Assembly: GCA_963524305.1 (NCBI GenBank)
Contig: CAURGH010000008.1
Coordinates: 25,400 to 89,399, forward strand
Length of the DNA stretch: 64,000 nt
Direction of reading: 5' to 3'
From: JABCPH02 sp963524305
Lineage (GTDB): Bacteria; Fusobacteriota; Fusobacteriia; Fusobacteriales; Leptotrichiaceae
The stretch's first letter is position 1. Every line of letters starts with the position of its first letter. The position numbers and the translations under genes are program-made. This document shows, piece by piece, positions 34,301 through 41,321 of this stretch. A model generated the notes under the pieces. It saw only the letters and a list, made by a program, of their open reading frames with translations. It was not told where the DNA came from and searched no databases.

Positions 34301-35274
34301 CTCAAGCTGTAAACGAAATGAAAGGTTACGAATATTCAAATACTCAAATGAGAATAAACGAAACTGGAAATGCATTAGATAAAGAGTTCAAATATTTACA
34401 CGATGAATGGAGAAATCCTTCTAAACAAAACAATAAGATAAAAGTATTCGGTCAAAAAGATGAATACAATACTGATACAGCAGGAGTAATTGATTATGAT
34501 AGCAATGCTTATGGAGTAGCTTATGTACATGAAGATGAAACTGTTAAATTAGGAAATAGTTCAGGTTGGTATGCAGGAGCTGTTACAAATAGATTCAAAT
34601 TTAAAGACTTAGGAAAATCTACAGAACAAGATACTATGATAAAAGCAGGAATCTTTAAAACAATGTCGCCTTACAACGATCACAATGGTTCATTAAGATG
34701 GACAGTTGCAGGAGATGTGTTTGGAGGAATTAACAATATGCGTCGTAAATTCTGGGTAGTAGATGATACATTTGAATCAAAAGGTGATTATTATACTTAT
34801 GGAGCAGCGTTTAAAACTGATTTAGGTTACGATATCAGATTAAGCGAAAGAACACACTTGAGACCTTACGGAGACTTAAAAATGGAATATGGAAGATTTA
34901 CAGATGTAAATGAAGACAGAGGAGAAATGAACTTGGAAGTAAAAGGAAACGATTACTTCTCAGTAAAACCAGAAGTTGGAGCAGAATTCAAATATGTTCA
35001 ACCATTGGCAGTAAGAACTCAATTATCAGTAGGACTTTCAGCAGCGTATGAAAACGAACTTGGAAACTTAAACAGATTGAATCAAGCAAGAGTAAGATAC
35101 ACAACAGCTGATTGGTACAACTTGAGAAATGAAAAAGAAAACAGAAAAGGAAATGGTAAATTCGATCTTAACATCGGAATTGATAACACAAGATTTGGAG
35201 TAACAGTAAATGCTGGATACGACACTAAAGGTGAAAACATTAGAGGTGGAATTGGATTTAGAGCGATTTACTAA
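28312..35274 (+). CDS. Giant type V autotransporter adhesin-like protein
   Basis: About 2,320 residues. The start is at 28312 or, with better spacing from AAGGAGAG, at ATG 28318. The N-terminal block (LRVLKKELKSFAKKVKDFKYTDSALITF) is the autotransporter-associated region of Leptotrichia/Fusobacterium proteins, followed by a signal-like segment ending NAHAA near residue 50. Residues 60-450 are a distinct head with Pro-rich stretches. Residues 450-1900 are a beta-helix passenger with many degenerate units of the type GxIxVxGNxSxGMY. The last 280 residues form the outer-membrane beta barrel, ending FRAIY. The role is surface exposure, with adhesion or aggregation likely but unproven. It has its own promoter and terminator. 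Confidence 0.92.
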   Translation: MKMTNNLRVLKKELKSFAKKVKDFKYTDSALITFLLTGTIELGVTLNAHAAQDEIETQKKVINTSISDMHQQFKRVKSENDKLMKDYNLELIQLMEQGDHVVKSPWSSWQYGINGIYNDWQGKYKGRGDKTPDMKYERDKTLAKYKYNTNPNKAYGYGNTTELGLKQEPNAVIPVSASLQPLIPRIKTANVSMAVDISDLPSFTPRTVTPPSAPVVSTSVTFTPPTFGLVGESFGNGDDDYFEKTVSGDGLIEGVSLIGGKFATELTSLGNTSYGGALGNKWRHAGNWTYGYKDYKPYNVSNAVSNTNNPGVSSLAAGGGTLSMLPAPISRTLTTASGKTGILKMASYNRKSSTMINNADIMYTRKGASLAGYNTTNKDYAGVVKELVHLDTHGAQPITGANSEDTRVSNIINKLPSDKQAKVTSAWSDFKNIASAKGMERSQTFINRGTTVVEGSNVTFSNSYDHTNGFVDGNGKMMAAVLNTGDIIVHPMNENGNKLGSDSSVFLVSAEIYSKNPYSGGVNGIPQLLYNSGEIKMYNKKSAVFFINPDPYERTGNTTARRDISIINRDGQIKEYGENSVGVYIKTPNYVKQLNLDFSDTQTSAGNFSPMTLYGDNSIGLYIEKVTNDTSDNDYTNGVAGLTEPRYNASDKGKTSIKRASNANGDSVVYGNFAVNIGDSNDTGNQQYTSKNTISINNPGTIDEHSTEGTPDTFDLNNTDTAIEKSFGIFSNYNIDFSKSSVSTTTGINKFGHQINIFGNTKENIGVLTGNDAIYKLGEGSINLSGKNSTENIGVLVGGSRDSSGKLTHQTDGKVIGDVVTITGDTTGHTDRGNRAIVAVGKNSANVSNSVEVNEVRSTNATNSIAIVADDNSTVKVNSSATNSSSTTPGVNISGSRYEATASRPDDNVGAAYANNGATITIDRTVMPTAANISITGGMNGNKHMGFGLFANNEGNISAKYNSINVTNASTAIAALNGGKVDLDHSQVEYSGEGYALYAGTDPSTSVAAIPTAGEIKLTNGKLVLGGKAVGYVKDQGFATSVVLTGTDIDVKSDDVIIADLRNSATGMVTVDVDSSGTPLKTQLLGAGVGTITPVAGSGATGKHKYAVVDNAEINIKSAVDKADSTTDSDSEVFSKRFLYQNSRVNVETGASVKAELNTAQSQATGTSLPVGLAVTGSANSTNNSTTKIGNKGDIVVDRTDSGQGGIGLYVDYGQINNYNSGTINVEKGTVNGPNNKAIGIYGTNNTNIVNDGAVNVGGNKSIGILGLSYRIDHATGLAVDPTTEPYYASATNKADFGKINIENSATGTITMDNDGAVGMFVKNNSKDSSVTAAYNRTKSDLVAVNRGTITMNGNNSAVGMGAGNGTVTNDTAGKIYVNGTKSVGMYGTKDSDLTNNGEINVVATSAGNESIGMYIDDQDSTITNTGKINVGQSSYGIYGKKVNMNGGEINVADDGVGVYSTGPTVNLNSGKVTVANNNSVGVYIADDSKNPQPTTVTSAVDMKVGDTDSFGYLITATNAKTDLTINPTPNDVHVGEKSVYVYSAAPQSLGGKIINHSNIVMDKNNGYGIYSSQDSENYGDINLTSGVGNIGVYSTQGMGRNHGTITVGPSNVTDKEYGIGMATGYYDEATKAELNMGTIENVGTINVSDDNSVGMYAVGSGSKAINRGTINLSGNNTTGMYIDRHAIGENYGTIQTTPTANGKGIKGVVVTNGGVIKNYGTINIQGAKNIGVYAFRGDETSSKYVPYEEHGTGNISTRPYVEGTATDRKTVGKASVKVPPASLPSAVSISIDGVDVAPTKVDTNIASPQAPEVLITDLSGVTKLNLAAEQMDHDHTDSNAEISSIGMYVDTSGINYTQPIQGLSNLSGLTDVDLIMGTEVTKYLNAKAIQIGDNILKPYNDALASVVSTGVDLNVNSASLTWLAQPVESGNVAAPIKTVYMVKIPYTDFASKNDVDTEHFLDGLEQRYGVEGIHSREKQIFNKLNSLGKGESHIFAQAVNEMKGYEYSNTQMRINETGNALDKEFKYLHDEWRNPSKQNNKIKVFGQKDEYNTDTAGVIDYDSNAYGVAYVHEDETVKLGNSSGWYAGAVTNRFKFKDLGKSTEQDTMIKAGIFKTMSPYNDHNGSLRWTVAGDVFGGINNMRRKFWVVDDTFESKGDYYTYGAAFKTDLGYDIRLSERTHLRPYGDLKMEYGRFTDVNEDRGEMNLEVKGNDYFSVKPEVGAEFKYVQPLAVRTQLSVGLSAAYENELGNLNRLNQARVRYTTADWYNLRNEKENRKGNGKFDLNIGIDNTRFGVTVNAGYDTKGENIRGGIGFRAIY

Positions 35275-35303
35275 TTCTAAAATTGTTAAAAAAATAGGAA
35301 AGA

Positions 35304-35336
35304 AGAACGGTAACAGTGAGTTGCTGTTCTTTTTTG
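35304..35336 (+). terminator. Terminator after the autotransporter gene
   Basis: AGAACGGTAAC pairs with GTTGCTGTTCT (two G-U pairs) around a short AGTGA loop, followed by TTTTTT. The following stretch to 35557 is AT-rich with no gene seen. Confidence 0.85.
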
Positions 35337-35557
35337 TTGAAAATCAAATTATTATCGAGGTAATATAAAATTTGTTTTTTAATTGCTAACATTAAAAAAT
35401 ATGAAAAGTTAAATTTTGTTGAATTGGAAGATGAAGAATATTAAAAATTCAAATAATGTAAGAAAAAGTTAAAAATAATAAAAAATATAAGATAAGAGAA
35501 TAAAATAAAGTATATTTTGTAAAGAAATAAAAACTTTAAGAAAGAGAAGTGAATTAA

Positions 35558-35632
35558 ATGAAAGTATTAGCAGTGTGTGGAAGTGGGGTGGGAACAAGTA
35601 CGATTATGAAATTAAAAGTGAGTCAGAGGTAG
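35558..35632 (+). pseudogene. Truncated PTS IIB (ascorbate/UlaB type)
   Basis: Twenty-four codons, MKVLAVCGSGVGTSTIMKLK and four more, then TAG. It carries the phospho-Cys P-loop CGSGVGTS of lactose/ascorbate-type IIB proteins, preceded by ribosome site AAGAGAAG. A full IIB has about 90-95 residues, so most of the gene is missing. The intact IIA follows 38 bases later. The IIC permease is absent nearby, so the system was cut by a deletion. Confidence 0.78.
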
Positions 35633-35670
35633 CTCGATAATTATTAAAAAAGTTAATGGAGGAAACAATT

Positions 35671-36126
35671 ATGACTTTGAAACAAGCATTACTTGAAAAT
35701 GATTCAGTATCATTAAGACAAAATGCAAAAACATGGCAAGAAGCTATTGAAATTTGTATGAAACCGTTGGTTAAAAGTGGAGCAGTAAAAAAAGAATATG
35801 TAGATGCAATTATTGAAAGAACAAAAGAATTAGGACCGTTCTATATATTAGCACCAGGACTTGCTATGCCACACGAAAGACCTGAAGAAGGTGTAAATAG
35901 AAATGCATTTAGCTTTATAACTTTAGAAGAACCAGTAGTTTTTGATGACGGGCAAGAAGTAGATATTTTAATAGGATTAGCAGCCGAAAATGCAGATGTT
36001 CACAAGGAAGAATCAATTCGACAAATCGTTATGTTGTTTGACGATAAAGATGTATTCGATAAAATAAGAGCATCAGAAAAACCAGAAGATATTTATAAGA
36101 TTATTGACGATGTCGTGAATGCTTAA
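35671..36126 (+). CDS. PTS IIA component, ascorbate/mannitol-type (UlaC-like)
   Basis: Phosphocarrier of the sugar phosphotransferase system, taking phosphate from HPr. The start at 35671 follows GGAGG at 35659-35663; an ATG at 35656 overlaps that ribosome site. The phospho-acceptor is His68 in GLAMPHERPEEG. The 151 residues match the SgaA/UlaC family. Its IIB partner is a 24-codon stump upstream and no IIC is seen, so it may be an orphan acting in regulation or with another PTS, or on its way to loss. A terminator follows at 36196. Confidence 0.88.
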   Translation: MTLKQALLENDSVSLRQNAKTWQEAIEICMKPLVKSGAVKKEYVDAIIERTKELGPFYILAPGLAMPHERPEEGVNRNAFSFITLEEPVVFDDGQEVDILIGLAAENADVHKEESIRQIVMLFDDKDVFDKIRASEKPEDIYKIIDDVVNA

Positions 36127-36195
36127 ATATGTAATGAATAAAAATAAGAGATAATTTAAAATTAATTGTAAGTTTATAGAAAAAAATGTTTTATG

Positions 36196-36233
36196 AAAAC
36201 TACTTTTGATGAAAATTGAAGGTAGTTTTTTTT
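36196..36233 (+). terminator. Terminator after the PTS IIA gene
   Basis: AAAACTACTTT at 36196-36206 pairs with AAGGTAGTTTT at 36219-36229, then T to 36233. Confidence 0.85.
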
Positions 36234-36464
36234 GAAATTTTTCATTCATTTTTTAGAAAAAAACGAATAATGTGATATAAAGAGTTTAAAATTTAAAAGA
36301 TTTTATAAAAATTAACTTTTTATATGTATTTATTATACAATAATATATAAAAATTTTCAAAAATTATTATTATAATTTAAAAAGTAAAATATTTATAAAA
36401 AATTTAAATTTTTGTAATTTATTTGTTTGATTTTGTATTTTTTAAATAAATATTGTAAAAAAGG

Positions 36465-36493
36465 TTGAAATATTGGAAAATATGTTTTAAAAT
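36465..36493 (+). promoter_or_regulatory. Promoter of the ECF transporter operon
   Basis: TTGAAA at 36465-36470 and TAAAAT at 36488-36493 with a 17-base spacer. The transcript would start about 25 bases before the first gene, leaving no room for a vitamin riboswitch. The rest of the gap 36234-36464 is extremely AT-rich with nothing recognisable. Confidence 0.65.
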
Positions 36494-36525
36494 ATATATA
36501 AATAAATTTTTAAGGAGGCAAAAAA

Positions 36526-37125
36526 ATGAAAAGTTTAAAAAATGATTTTTCTTTAATGTCAAGTTTGTTGATACCAGTAGCGGTAGCTATTAATTTTGCG
36601 GGTTTTGGAATTGTTAAATTATTGCAAATTCCAATATTTTTAGATTCGATTGGATCGGTATTTATTAGCCTTATTGCAGGGCCTTGGGTTGGAATAGCAA
36701 CAGCAGTTATTACAAGTCTTATTACTGGAAGTTTTTCTCCTGAATATTTTGCTTTTATACCAGTAGGAATATGTAACGCTCTGGTTGTAGGATTAGTAGG
36801 AAAAATAAAAACTAAAAATTTAATAACTAAGACAATCATAGTAAGTTTGGCATTAGCTTTAACATCAATACTTGTATCTATTCCTATAATTATTAAAGTT
36901 TATGGTGGATTTACAGGAAATGCTTCATCTACAGTAGTAGTTTTATTCAAAAGTTTAGGATTTAGTTTAGGACAGGCAGTTGGGATAGCTACTATGTTGA
37001 CAGAAGCTACTGATAAAATTGTAACTACAATAATTTCTATGTTAATTATAAAAAGTATGTCAGATAGATATTTAATAAAATTTAAGTATGGTGGAAATTA
37101 TATTTATAAAAAAAATGGAGAATAA
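36526..37125 (+). CDS. ECF transporter substrate-binding (S) component
   Basis: A 199-residue membrane protein with about six helices, in an operon with an EcfT and two EcfA genes. IPIFLDSIGSVFISLIAGPWVGIATAVITSL is typical of vitamin-type S components, of which this is one part only. The substrate cannot be told from the sequence; no riboswitch is present to give a hint. Ribosome site AAGGAGG. The EcfT gene starts seven bases after it. Confidence 0.82.
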   Translation: MKSLKNDFSLMSSLLIPVAVAINFAGFGIVKLLQIPIFLDSIGSVFISLIAGPWVGIATAVITSLITGSFSPEYFAFIPVGICNALVVGLVGKIKTKNLITKTIIVSLALALTSILVSIPIIIKVYGGFTGNASSTVVVLFKSLGFSLGQAVGIATMLTEATDKIVTTIISMLIIKSMSDRYLIKFKYGGNYIYKKNGE

Positions 37126-37131
37126 AAAATT

Positions 37132-37884
37132 ATGATTAAAAATTTTTTGAAAAATTTATATCCTCTTACAAAATTTTATTTGGCAGTATCTTTATTAATT
37201 TCAGCATTTATTTTGCCAAATTATATTTATGGATATTTATTGATATTAATTTGTGGAATTATTGTCTATTTTTATGGAAAATTAGGAATTTATCTAAAAA
37301 GAGTATTTTTTAGCTTGTTTTTTTTAACTTTAATTATATTTGCTGTACAAGGGCTTATGATACCTTCTAATGAGATTATGGCAAAATTTGGTTTTATTAC
37401 AGTATATAAGGCTGGAATAATAACAGCGGCAAAGCTAACTTCTAAAATTTCAGCCTTAGTTTCTACTGTAACGATGCTGACACTGGTATCAAAAGCTAAA
37501 GAATTTACGGTAGCTCTAGAAAAAAAAGGACTTAATTCAAAAGCTGCGTTTATACTTCTCTTATCGCTTCAAATGATTCCTGAAATGAAAAAACAGTCAG
37601 ATGTTATTATGGATTCACAAAAGGCAAGAGGTGTGGAAACTGAAGGAAATGTTTTCGTTAGATTTAAAGTGCTTTTACCTGTATTTATTCCGCTTGTGCT
37701 AGGTTCGATTGTAAATACAGAAGAAAGAGCGATTACACTAGAAGCAAGAGGTTTTTCAATAGGAGAAAAAAGAACGATATTGAATGAATTAAAAGAGACA
37801 AAAAATGACAAAATTGTAAAAATAATACTTGTGATTTTTTTAATTTTGTGTATTGCTTGGAGGATTTTATGGGTATTGAAATAA
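37132..37884 (+). CDS. ecfT: ECF transporter transmembrane component EcfT (CbiQ family)
   Basis: Couples the S component to the two ATPases. The 250 residues have N-terminal hydrophobic helices, a cytosolic region with the coupling-helix motif SQKARGVETEG near residue 160 and EARGFS near 205 (the Ala-Arg-Gly motifs of EcfT), and a last helix at the C terminus. Its 3' end overlaps the first ATPase gene by 16 bases. Confidence 0.88.
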   Translation: MIKNFLKNLYPLTKFYLAVSLLISAFILPNYIYGYLLILICGIIVYFYGKLGIYLKRVFFSLFFLTLIIFAVQGLMIPSNEIMAKFGFITVYKAGIITAAKLTSKISALVSTVTMLTLVSKAKEFTVALEKKGLNSKAAFILLLSLQMIPEMKKQSDVIMDSQKARGVETEGNVFVRFKVLLPVFIPLVLGSIVNTEERAITLEARGFSIGEKRTILNELKETKNDKIVKIILVIFLILCIAWRILWVLK

Positions 37885-38705
37885 AAAATTTTAGTTATAA
37901 ATATCCGATGGAAGATAAGAATGTTTTGGAAAATTTGAATTTGAAGATTGAAAAAGGCGAATTCTGGGCAGTTGTTGGGAAAAATGGAAGTGGAAAAACG
38001 ACACTTTGTAATGCTCTTAGAAGATTTGTGCCAGATTTTTACAAGGGAGAAGTGACTGGAGAAATTGCAGTTGATGGGAAAAATTTGAAAGATTTTAGTC
38101 CAAAAGAACTTGTGACAAAAATTGGTTTTGTGTTTCAAAATCCATTTACACAAATTAGCGGAGTAAAAGATACTGTTTTTGAAGAAATCGCTTATGGTTT
38201 GGAAAATCTTTCAGTAAAAAAAGAAGAAATAATAAAAAGAGTAAATGAAACATTGAAATTACTTGAAATAGAGCATTTGAAGGATAAAAATCCACAAGAG
38301 ATGTCTGGAGGTCAAAAACAGCGTGTTGCATTGGCTTCAATAATCGTGATGGACCCTGAAATATTAGTAATCGATGAACCAACTTCACAGCTTGATCCAA
38401 AAGGAACACAAGATATTTTTAAAATAATAAATATTATGGCTAAAAAAGGGAAAACGATAATTTTGGTGGAACATAAATTTGAATTGATTGCAGAGTATGC
38501 CGAAAAAATTGTAGTTTTGGATGAAGGAAAAATAATTTTAAGCGGAAAAGCTAGTGAAGTTTTAAATAATAAAAGTTTATTGGAAAAGGGAATTGGAATG
38601 ACACAGTATTCGATGCTTGCTTATGGACTTGAAAAGTCAGGAAAAGCAAAGTTTGAAGAAATTCCGATAACCAAGGAAAAGACAGTGGAATTATTGAAAA
38701 AATAA
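37869..38705 (+). CDS. ecfA: ECF transporter ATPase (first copy)
   Basis: ABC ATPase of 278 residues. The start at 37869 (GGAGG at 37859-37863) is preferred to GTG at 37848. Walker A is GKNGSGKTT (residues 37-45), the Q loop is VFQNP, the signature is MSGGQKQR, and Walker B is ILVIDEPTSQLD. All motifs are intact. It overlaps the EcfT gene and is followed by a macro-domain remnant, so the operon has been interrupted between its two ATPases. Confidence 0.92.
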   Translation: MGIEIKNFSYKYPMEDKNVLENLNLKIEKGEFWAVVGKNGSGKTTLCNALRRFVPDFYKGEVTGEIAVDGKNLKDFSPKELVTKIGFVFQNPFTQISGVKDTVFEEIAYGLENLSVKKEEIIKRVNETLKLLEIEHLKDKNPQEMSGGQKQRVALASIIVMDPEILVIDEPTSQLDPKGTQDIFKIINIMAKKGKTIILVEHKFELIAEYAEKIVVLDEGKIILSGKASEVLNNKSLLEKGIGMTQYSMLAYGLEKSGKAKFEEIPITKEKTVELLKK

Positions 38706-38735
38706 AAATTGTTAAGCAAATCTTAAAATATTTCC

Positions 38736-38917
38736 TTTCCAAATATCTCGACAGGGGTGTATAGATTTCCAAAGATTTAGCTGCAAAGACGGCTATTAAA
38801 GCTGTGATAGAATATTTGGAGAAAAGAGATTTTATAGAAAAAGTAAATTTTGTATGTTTTGAAAATGAAAATTTTAAGATTTATAGAAAGTCATTGGAAG
38901 AGAAAGGGATTTTATGA
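38736..38917 (+). pseudogene. Frameshifted C-terminal remnant of a macro-domain protein
   Basis: From 38736 one frame reads FPNISTGVYRFPK, the macro-domain (ADP-ribose-binding) motif near the family's C-terminal third, then runs into TAG. After a one-base shift near 38766-38775 the next frame reads KDLAAKTAIKAVIEYLEKR, then VNFVCFENENFKIYRK and a TGA at 38915-38917. This is the normal end of O-acetyl-ADP-ribose deacetylase-like proteins. About 60 of an expected 180 or so residues remain and there is no start. It lies between the two ATPases of the ECF operon. Confidence 0.8.
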
Positions 38918-39255
38918 AAGAAGGGAAACTGAAAAAAATTATAAAAATAGACTGGACAATATTTTATTCCAAACCGAGAATACAAATTTTAGGAATTTTA
39001 ATATTTTTGGATATAATGTTGCTTTTCACAGTTAAAAAAGAAATAGAAAAAGGATTTAACGTATCTTCTGTTTTGACTTCAATAGTCTTATTTATATTAT
39101 TTATCTTGTTAAATGGATTATTTATTTTTTATTATAAAAATAAATTTCCTGATATAGAATTTTATGATGATTATTTTACAGATATTCCAGCAAACACAAG
39201 AATAATTATTAAAGATAATTGTTTGAGAAAATTTTTAAAGGAGAGACAATTATGA
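38914..39255 (+). CDS. Small two-helix membrane protein in the ECF operon
   Basis: A 113-residue protein with hydrophobic helices at residues 23-40 and 51-73 and a short cytosolic tail (IEFYDDYFTD). It overlaps the end of the macro-domain remnant by four bases (ATGA) and the second ATPase start by four (ATGA). The tail looks a little like the start of the YcxB-type domain, so this could be a truncated version of a longer protein. I do not recognise a function. Confidence that it is translated is moderate: there is no strong ribosome site, only AAAGGGATTTT. Confidence 0.5.
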   Translation: MKEGKLKKIIKIDWTIFYSKPRIQILGILIFLDIMLLFTVKKEIEKGFNVSSVLTSIVLFILFILLNGLFIFYYKNKFPDIEFYDDYFTDIPANTRIIIKDNCLRKFLKERQL

Positions 39256-40049
39256 GTTTTATTACTGTAAAAAAATTGAGTTTTAAATATCCTAATGGTA
39301 CAGAAAATGTACTTAATGATATTTCTTTTAAAGTTGAAAAAGGAGAAAAAGTAGCAATTATTGGACAAAATGGAGCTGGGAAAACGACATTGGTAAAAAT
39401 GTTAAATGGGCTTTTGAAGCCGACTAGTGGTGATGTAATTGTCGATGAGTGGAACACACAAAAATATTCCGTAGCAAAAATGAGTAAAAAGGTTGGGTAT
39501 GTTTTTCAAAATCCGATGGATCAAATTTTTCATAACAATGTTTATGATGAAATTGCTTTTGGTGCAAAAAAATTGAAGTTTTCTGAGGAAAAAATAAAAA
39601 AATTAGTGGAAGATGCAATGAAATTGACAAAATTGGAAAAATTTTCAAAGGAAAATCCGTATAATTTGCCATATTCGATGAGAAAATTTGTTACGATTGC
39701 AGCTGTGATAGCAATGGATGTTGATGTGATTGTGATGGATGAACCAACTGCAGGTCAAGATTTTAAAGGAATGAAAATTTTGCATGATTTGATTGATGAA
39801 TTGCAAAAGCGAGGGAAAACGATTGTTACAATTACGCATGATATGGAGTTTGTTGTGAATAATTTTGAGCGTGTGATAGTTATGACAAATGGTGAAATTA
39901 TAGCAGATGGTGACAAAAGGGATATTTTCTGGGAATTGGAAACGCTTGAAAAAAGTATGGTGAAACAGCCATATATTAGTGATTTGGCACGAGAATTGGG
40001 AATGGACGAAAAAGTTTTATCAATAGAGGATTTTGTAGAAAATTTTTAA
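39252..40049 (+). CDS. ecfA: ECF transporter ATPase (second copy) with degenerate signature motif
   Basis: ABC ATPase of 265 residues. The start at 39252 follows AAGGAGAG. Walker A is GQNGAGKTT (residues 38-46) and Walker B is VIVMDEPTAGQD. The signature, LSGGQ in most ABC proteins, is LPYSM (residues 139-143) followed by RKFVTIA. With the first copy intact, the transporter would have one normal and one degenerate ATP site. This is a known style of ECF ATPase subfamily to my recollection, but it is asymmetric. The pair powers the S component upstream. Confidence 0.9.
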   Translation: MSFITVKKLSFKYPNGTENVLNDISFKVEKGEKVAIIGQNGAGKTTLVKMLNGLLKPTSGDVIVDEWNTQKYSVAKMSKKVGYVFQNPMDQIFHNNVYDEIAFGAKKLKFSEEKIKKLVEDAMKLTKLEKFSKENPYNLPYSMRKFVTIAAVIAMDVDVIVMDEPTAGQDFKGMKILHDLIDELQKRGKTIVTITHDMEFVVNNFERVIVMTNGEIIADGDKRDIFWELETLEKSMVKQPYISDLARELGMDEKVLSIEDFVENF

Positions 40050-40110
40050 ATAAAAGCTGATTTTGAAAATGGCAACAGAGTCCTCTTGGAAAGGAGAAAG
40101 TAACGGTAGA

Positions 40111-41250
40111 ATGAAGACAGTATATTTAGACCATGCAGCGACTACGAAAATGTTGCCAGAAGTTATTGAAGCTATGGTGAAATCTTATGAAAATGATTTT
40201 GGAAATCCGTCTTCAACTCATAGAATTGGGCAAAAATCTAGAGCTATTATTGAAAAAGCGAGAAAAATTGTTGCAGAAATTTTTAATGTTGATACTCAAG
40301 AGATAATTTTTACTTCTGGTGGTGCTGAAGGGAATAATCTTTTGATAAGAGGGATTTTGAATGCAAACAAAGATAAAGGGAATCATATTATTACGACAAA
40401 AATTGAGCATTCATCAGTTTTGAAAACATTTCAGCAATTGGAAAATGAAGGATACGAAGTCACATATCTTGATGTGGATAAAAATGGGACAGTTAATGTT
40501 GAGCAGTTAAAAAATTCGTTGAAGGGAAATACTGTTTTAGTGTCTGTGATGTATGTGAATAATGAAACAGGGGTAAAACAGCCAATTAAGGAAATTGGAA
40601 AGATTTTGGAAGAAAAGGGGATATTTTTTCATACAGATGCGGTTCAGGCGATTGGAAAAGAAATTATAAATCCGAAAGAATTAAAAATTGGTGCATTAAC
40701 AGCGGCTTCTCATAAATTTCATGGTCCAAAAGGATCAGGATTTGTATTTTTAGATAAAAAGATTCAGATTGAGAAGGAAATTTGGGGAGGAGCACAAGAG
40801 AGAAACCGAAGAGCAGGTACCGAAAATGTTCAAGGAATTTTAGGAACAGGAATAGCATTGGAAAAAATCTATAAAAATATTGATGAAATTTATAAGCATG
40901 AAAAGGAAATTCACGAATATTTGGAAAAACGACTGAAAGATGAAATTTTAGATATCAAAATAAATGGTGAAAATGCTAAAAGAGTAGAAACAATCACAAA
41001 TGTAACTGCAAAAGGCTGTGATATTCAAACATTACTAATTGGACTGGATATGAGAGGGATTTTCATTAGTGGAGGTTCAGCTTGTATGTCAGGAGCTCAA
41101 GAGTCATCTTATGTATTAAAAGCAATGGGATTGCCAGCAGATGAGTTAAATTCATCATTTAGAGTGAGTATTTGCAAGGATACGACGAAAGATGAAATTG
41201 ATTATTTTGTAGAAAATTTGAAGGAAATTGTTGAAATTGAGCGGAAATAG
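40111..41250 (+). CDS. Cysteine desulfurase (NifS/IscS family)
   Basis: PLP enzyme that frees sulfur from cysteine for iron-sulfur clusters and tRNA thiolation. The start at 40111 matches the family N terminus MKTVYLDHAATTK; an in-frame ATG at 40063 would add 16 unlikely residues. Motifs: SGGAEGNNLLIRG, HTDAVQAIG, the PLP-Lys in AASHKFHGPKGSG, and the active Cys in SGGSACMSG. The 379 residues are normal. It may supply sulfur for the TtcA-like protein upstream at 22874. No IscU is seen next to it. Confidence 0.93.
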   Translation: MKTVYLDHAATTKMLPEVIEAMVKSYENDFGNPSSTHRIGQKSRAIIEKARKIVAEIFNVDTQEIIFTSGGAEGNNLLIRGILNANKDKGNHIITTKIEHSSVLKTFQQLENEGYEVTYLDVDKNGTVNVEQLKNSLKGNTVLVSVMYVNNETGVKQPIKEIGKILEEKGIFFHTDAVQAIGKEIINPKELKIGALTAASHKFHGPKGSGFVFLDKKIQIEKEIWGGAQERNRRAGTENVQGILGTGIALEKIYKNIDEIYKHEKEIHEYLEKRLKDEILDIKINGENAKRVETITNVTAKGCDIQTLLIGLDMRGIFISGGSACMSGAQESSYVLKAMGLPADELNSSFRVSICKDTTKDEIDYFVENLKEIVEIERK

Positions 41251-41321
41251 AAATTTGAAGTAAAGTCTTTTTATTTATTTTTATGATGGAAAAAAGAAGT
41301 TACGAGTTATAAGGAGAAGTT

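Noticed and set aside
28312..35274. Long antisense open frames and repeat arrays within the autotransporter gene
   Set aside because: They are shadows of the repetitive passenger coding sequence; the repeats are beta-helix units, not a CRISPR array or satellite.
36234..36464. Riboswitch for the ECF transporter
   Set aside because: The promoter at 36465-36493 leaves a leader of about 25 bases, too short for a riboswitch.
26909..38917. Intact integrative element at tRNA-Leu
   Set aside because: There is no integrase and no repeat of the tRNA 3' end further on, only fragments. It is described as a decayed zone instead.
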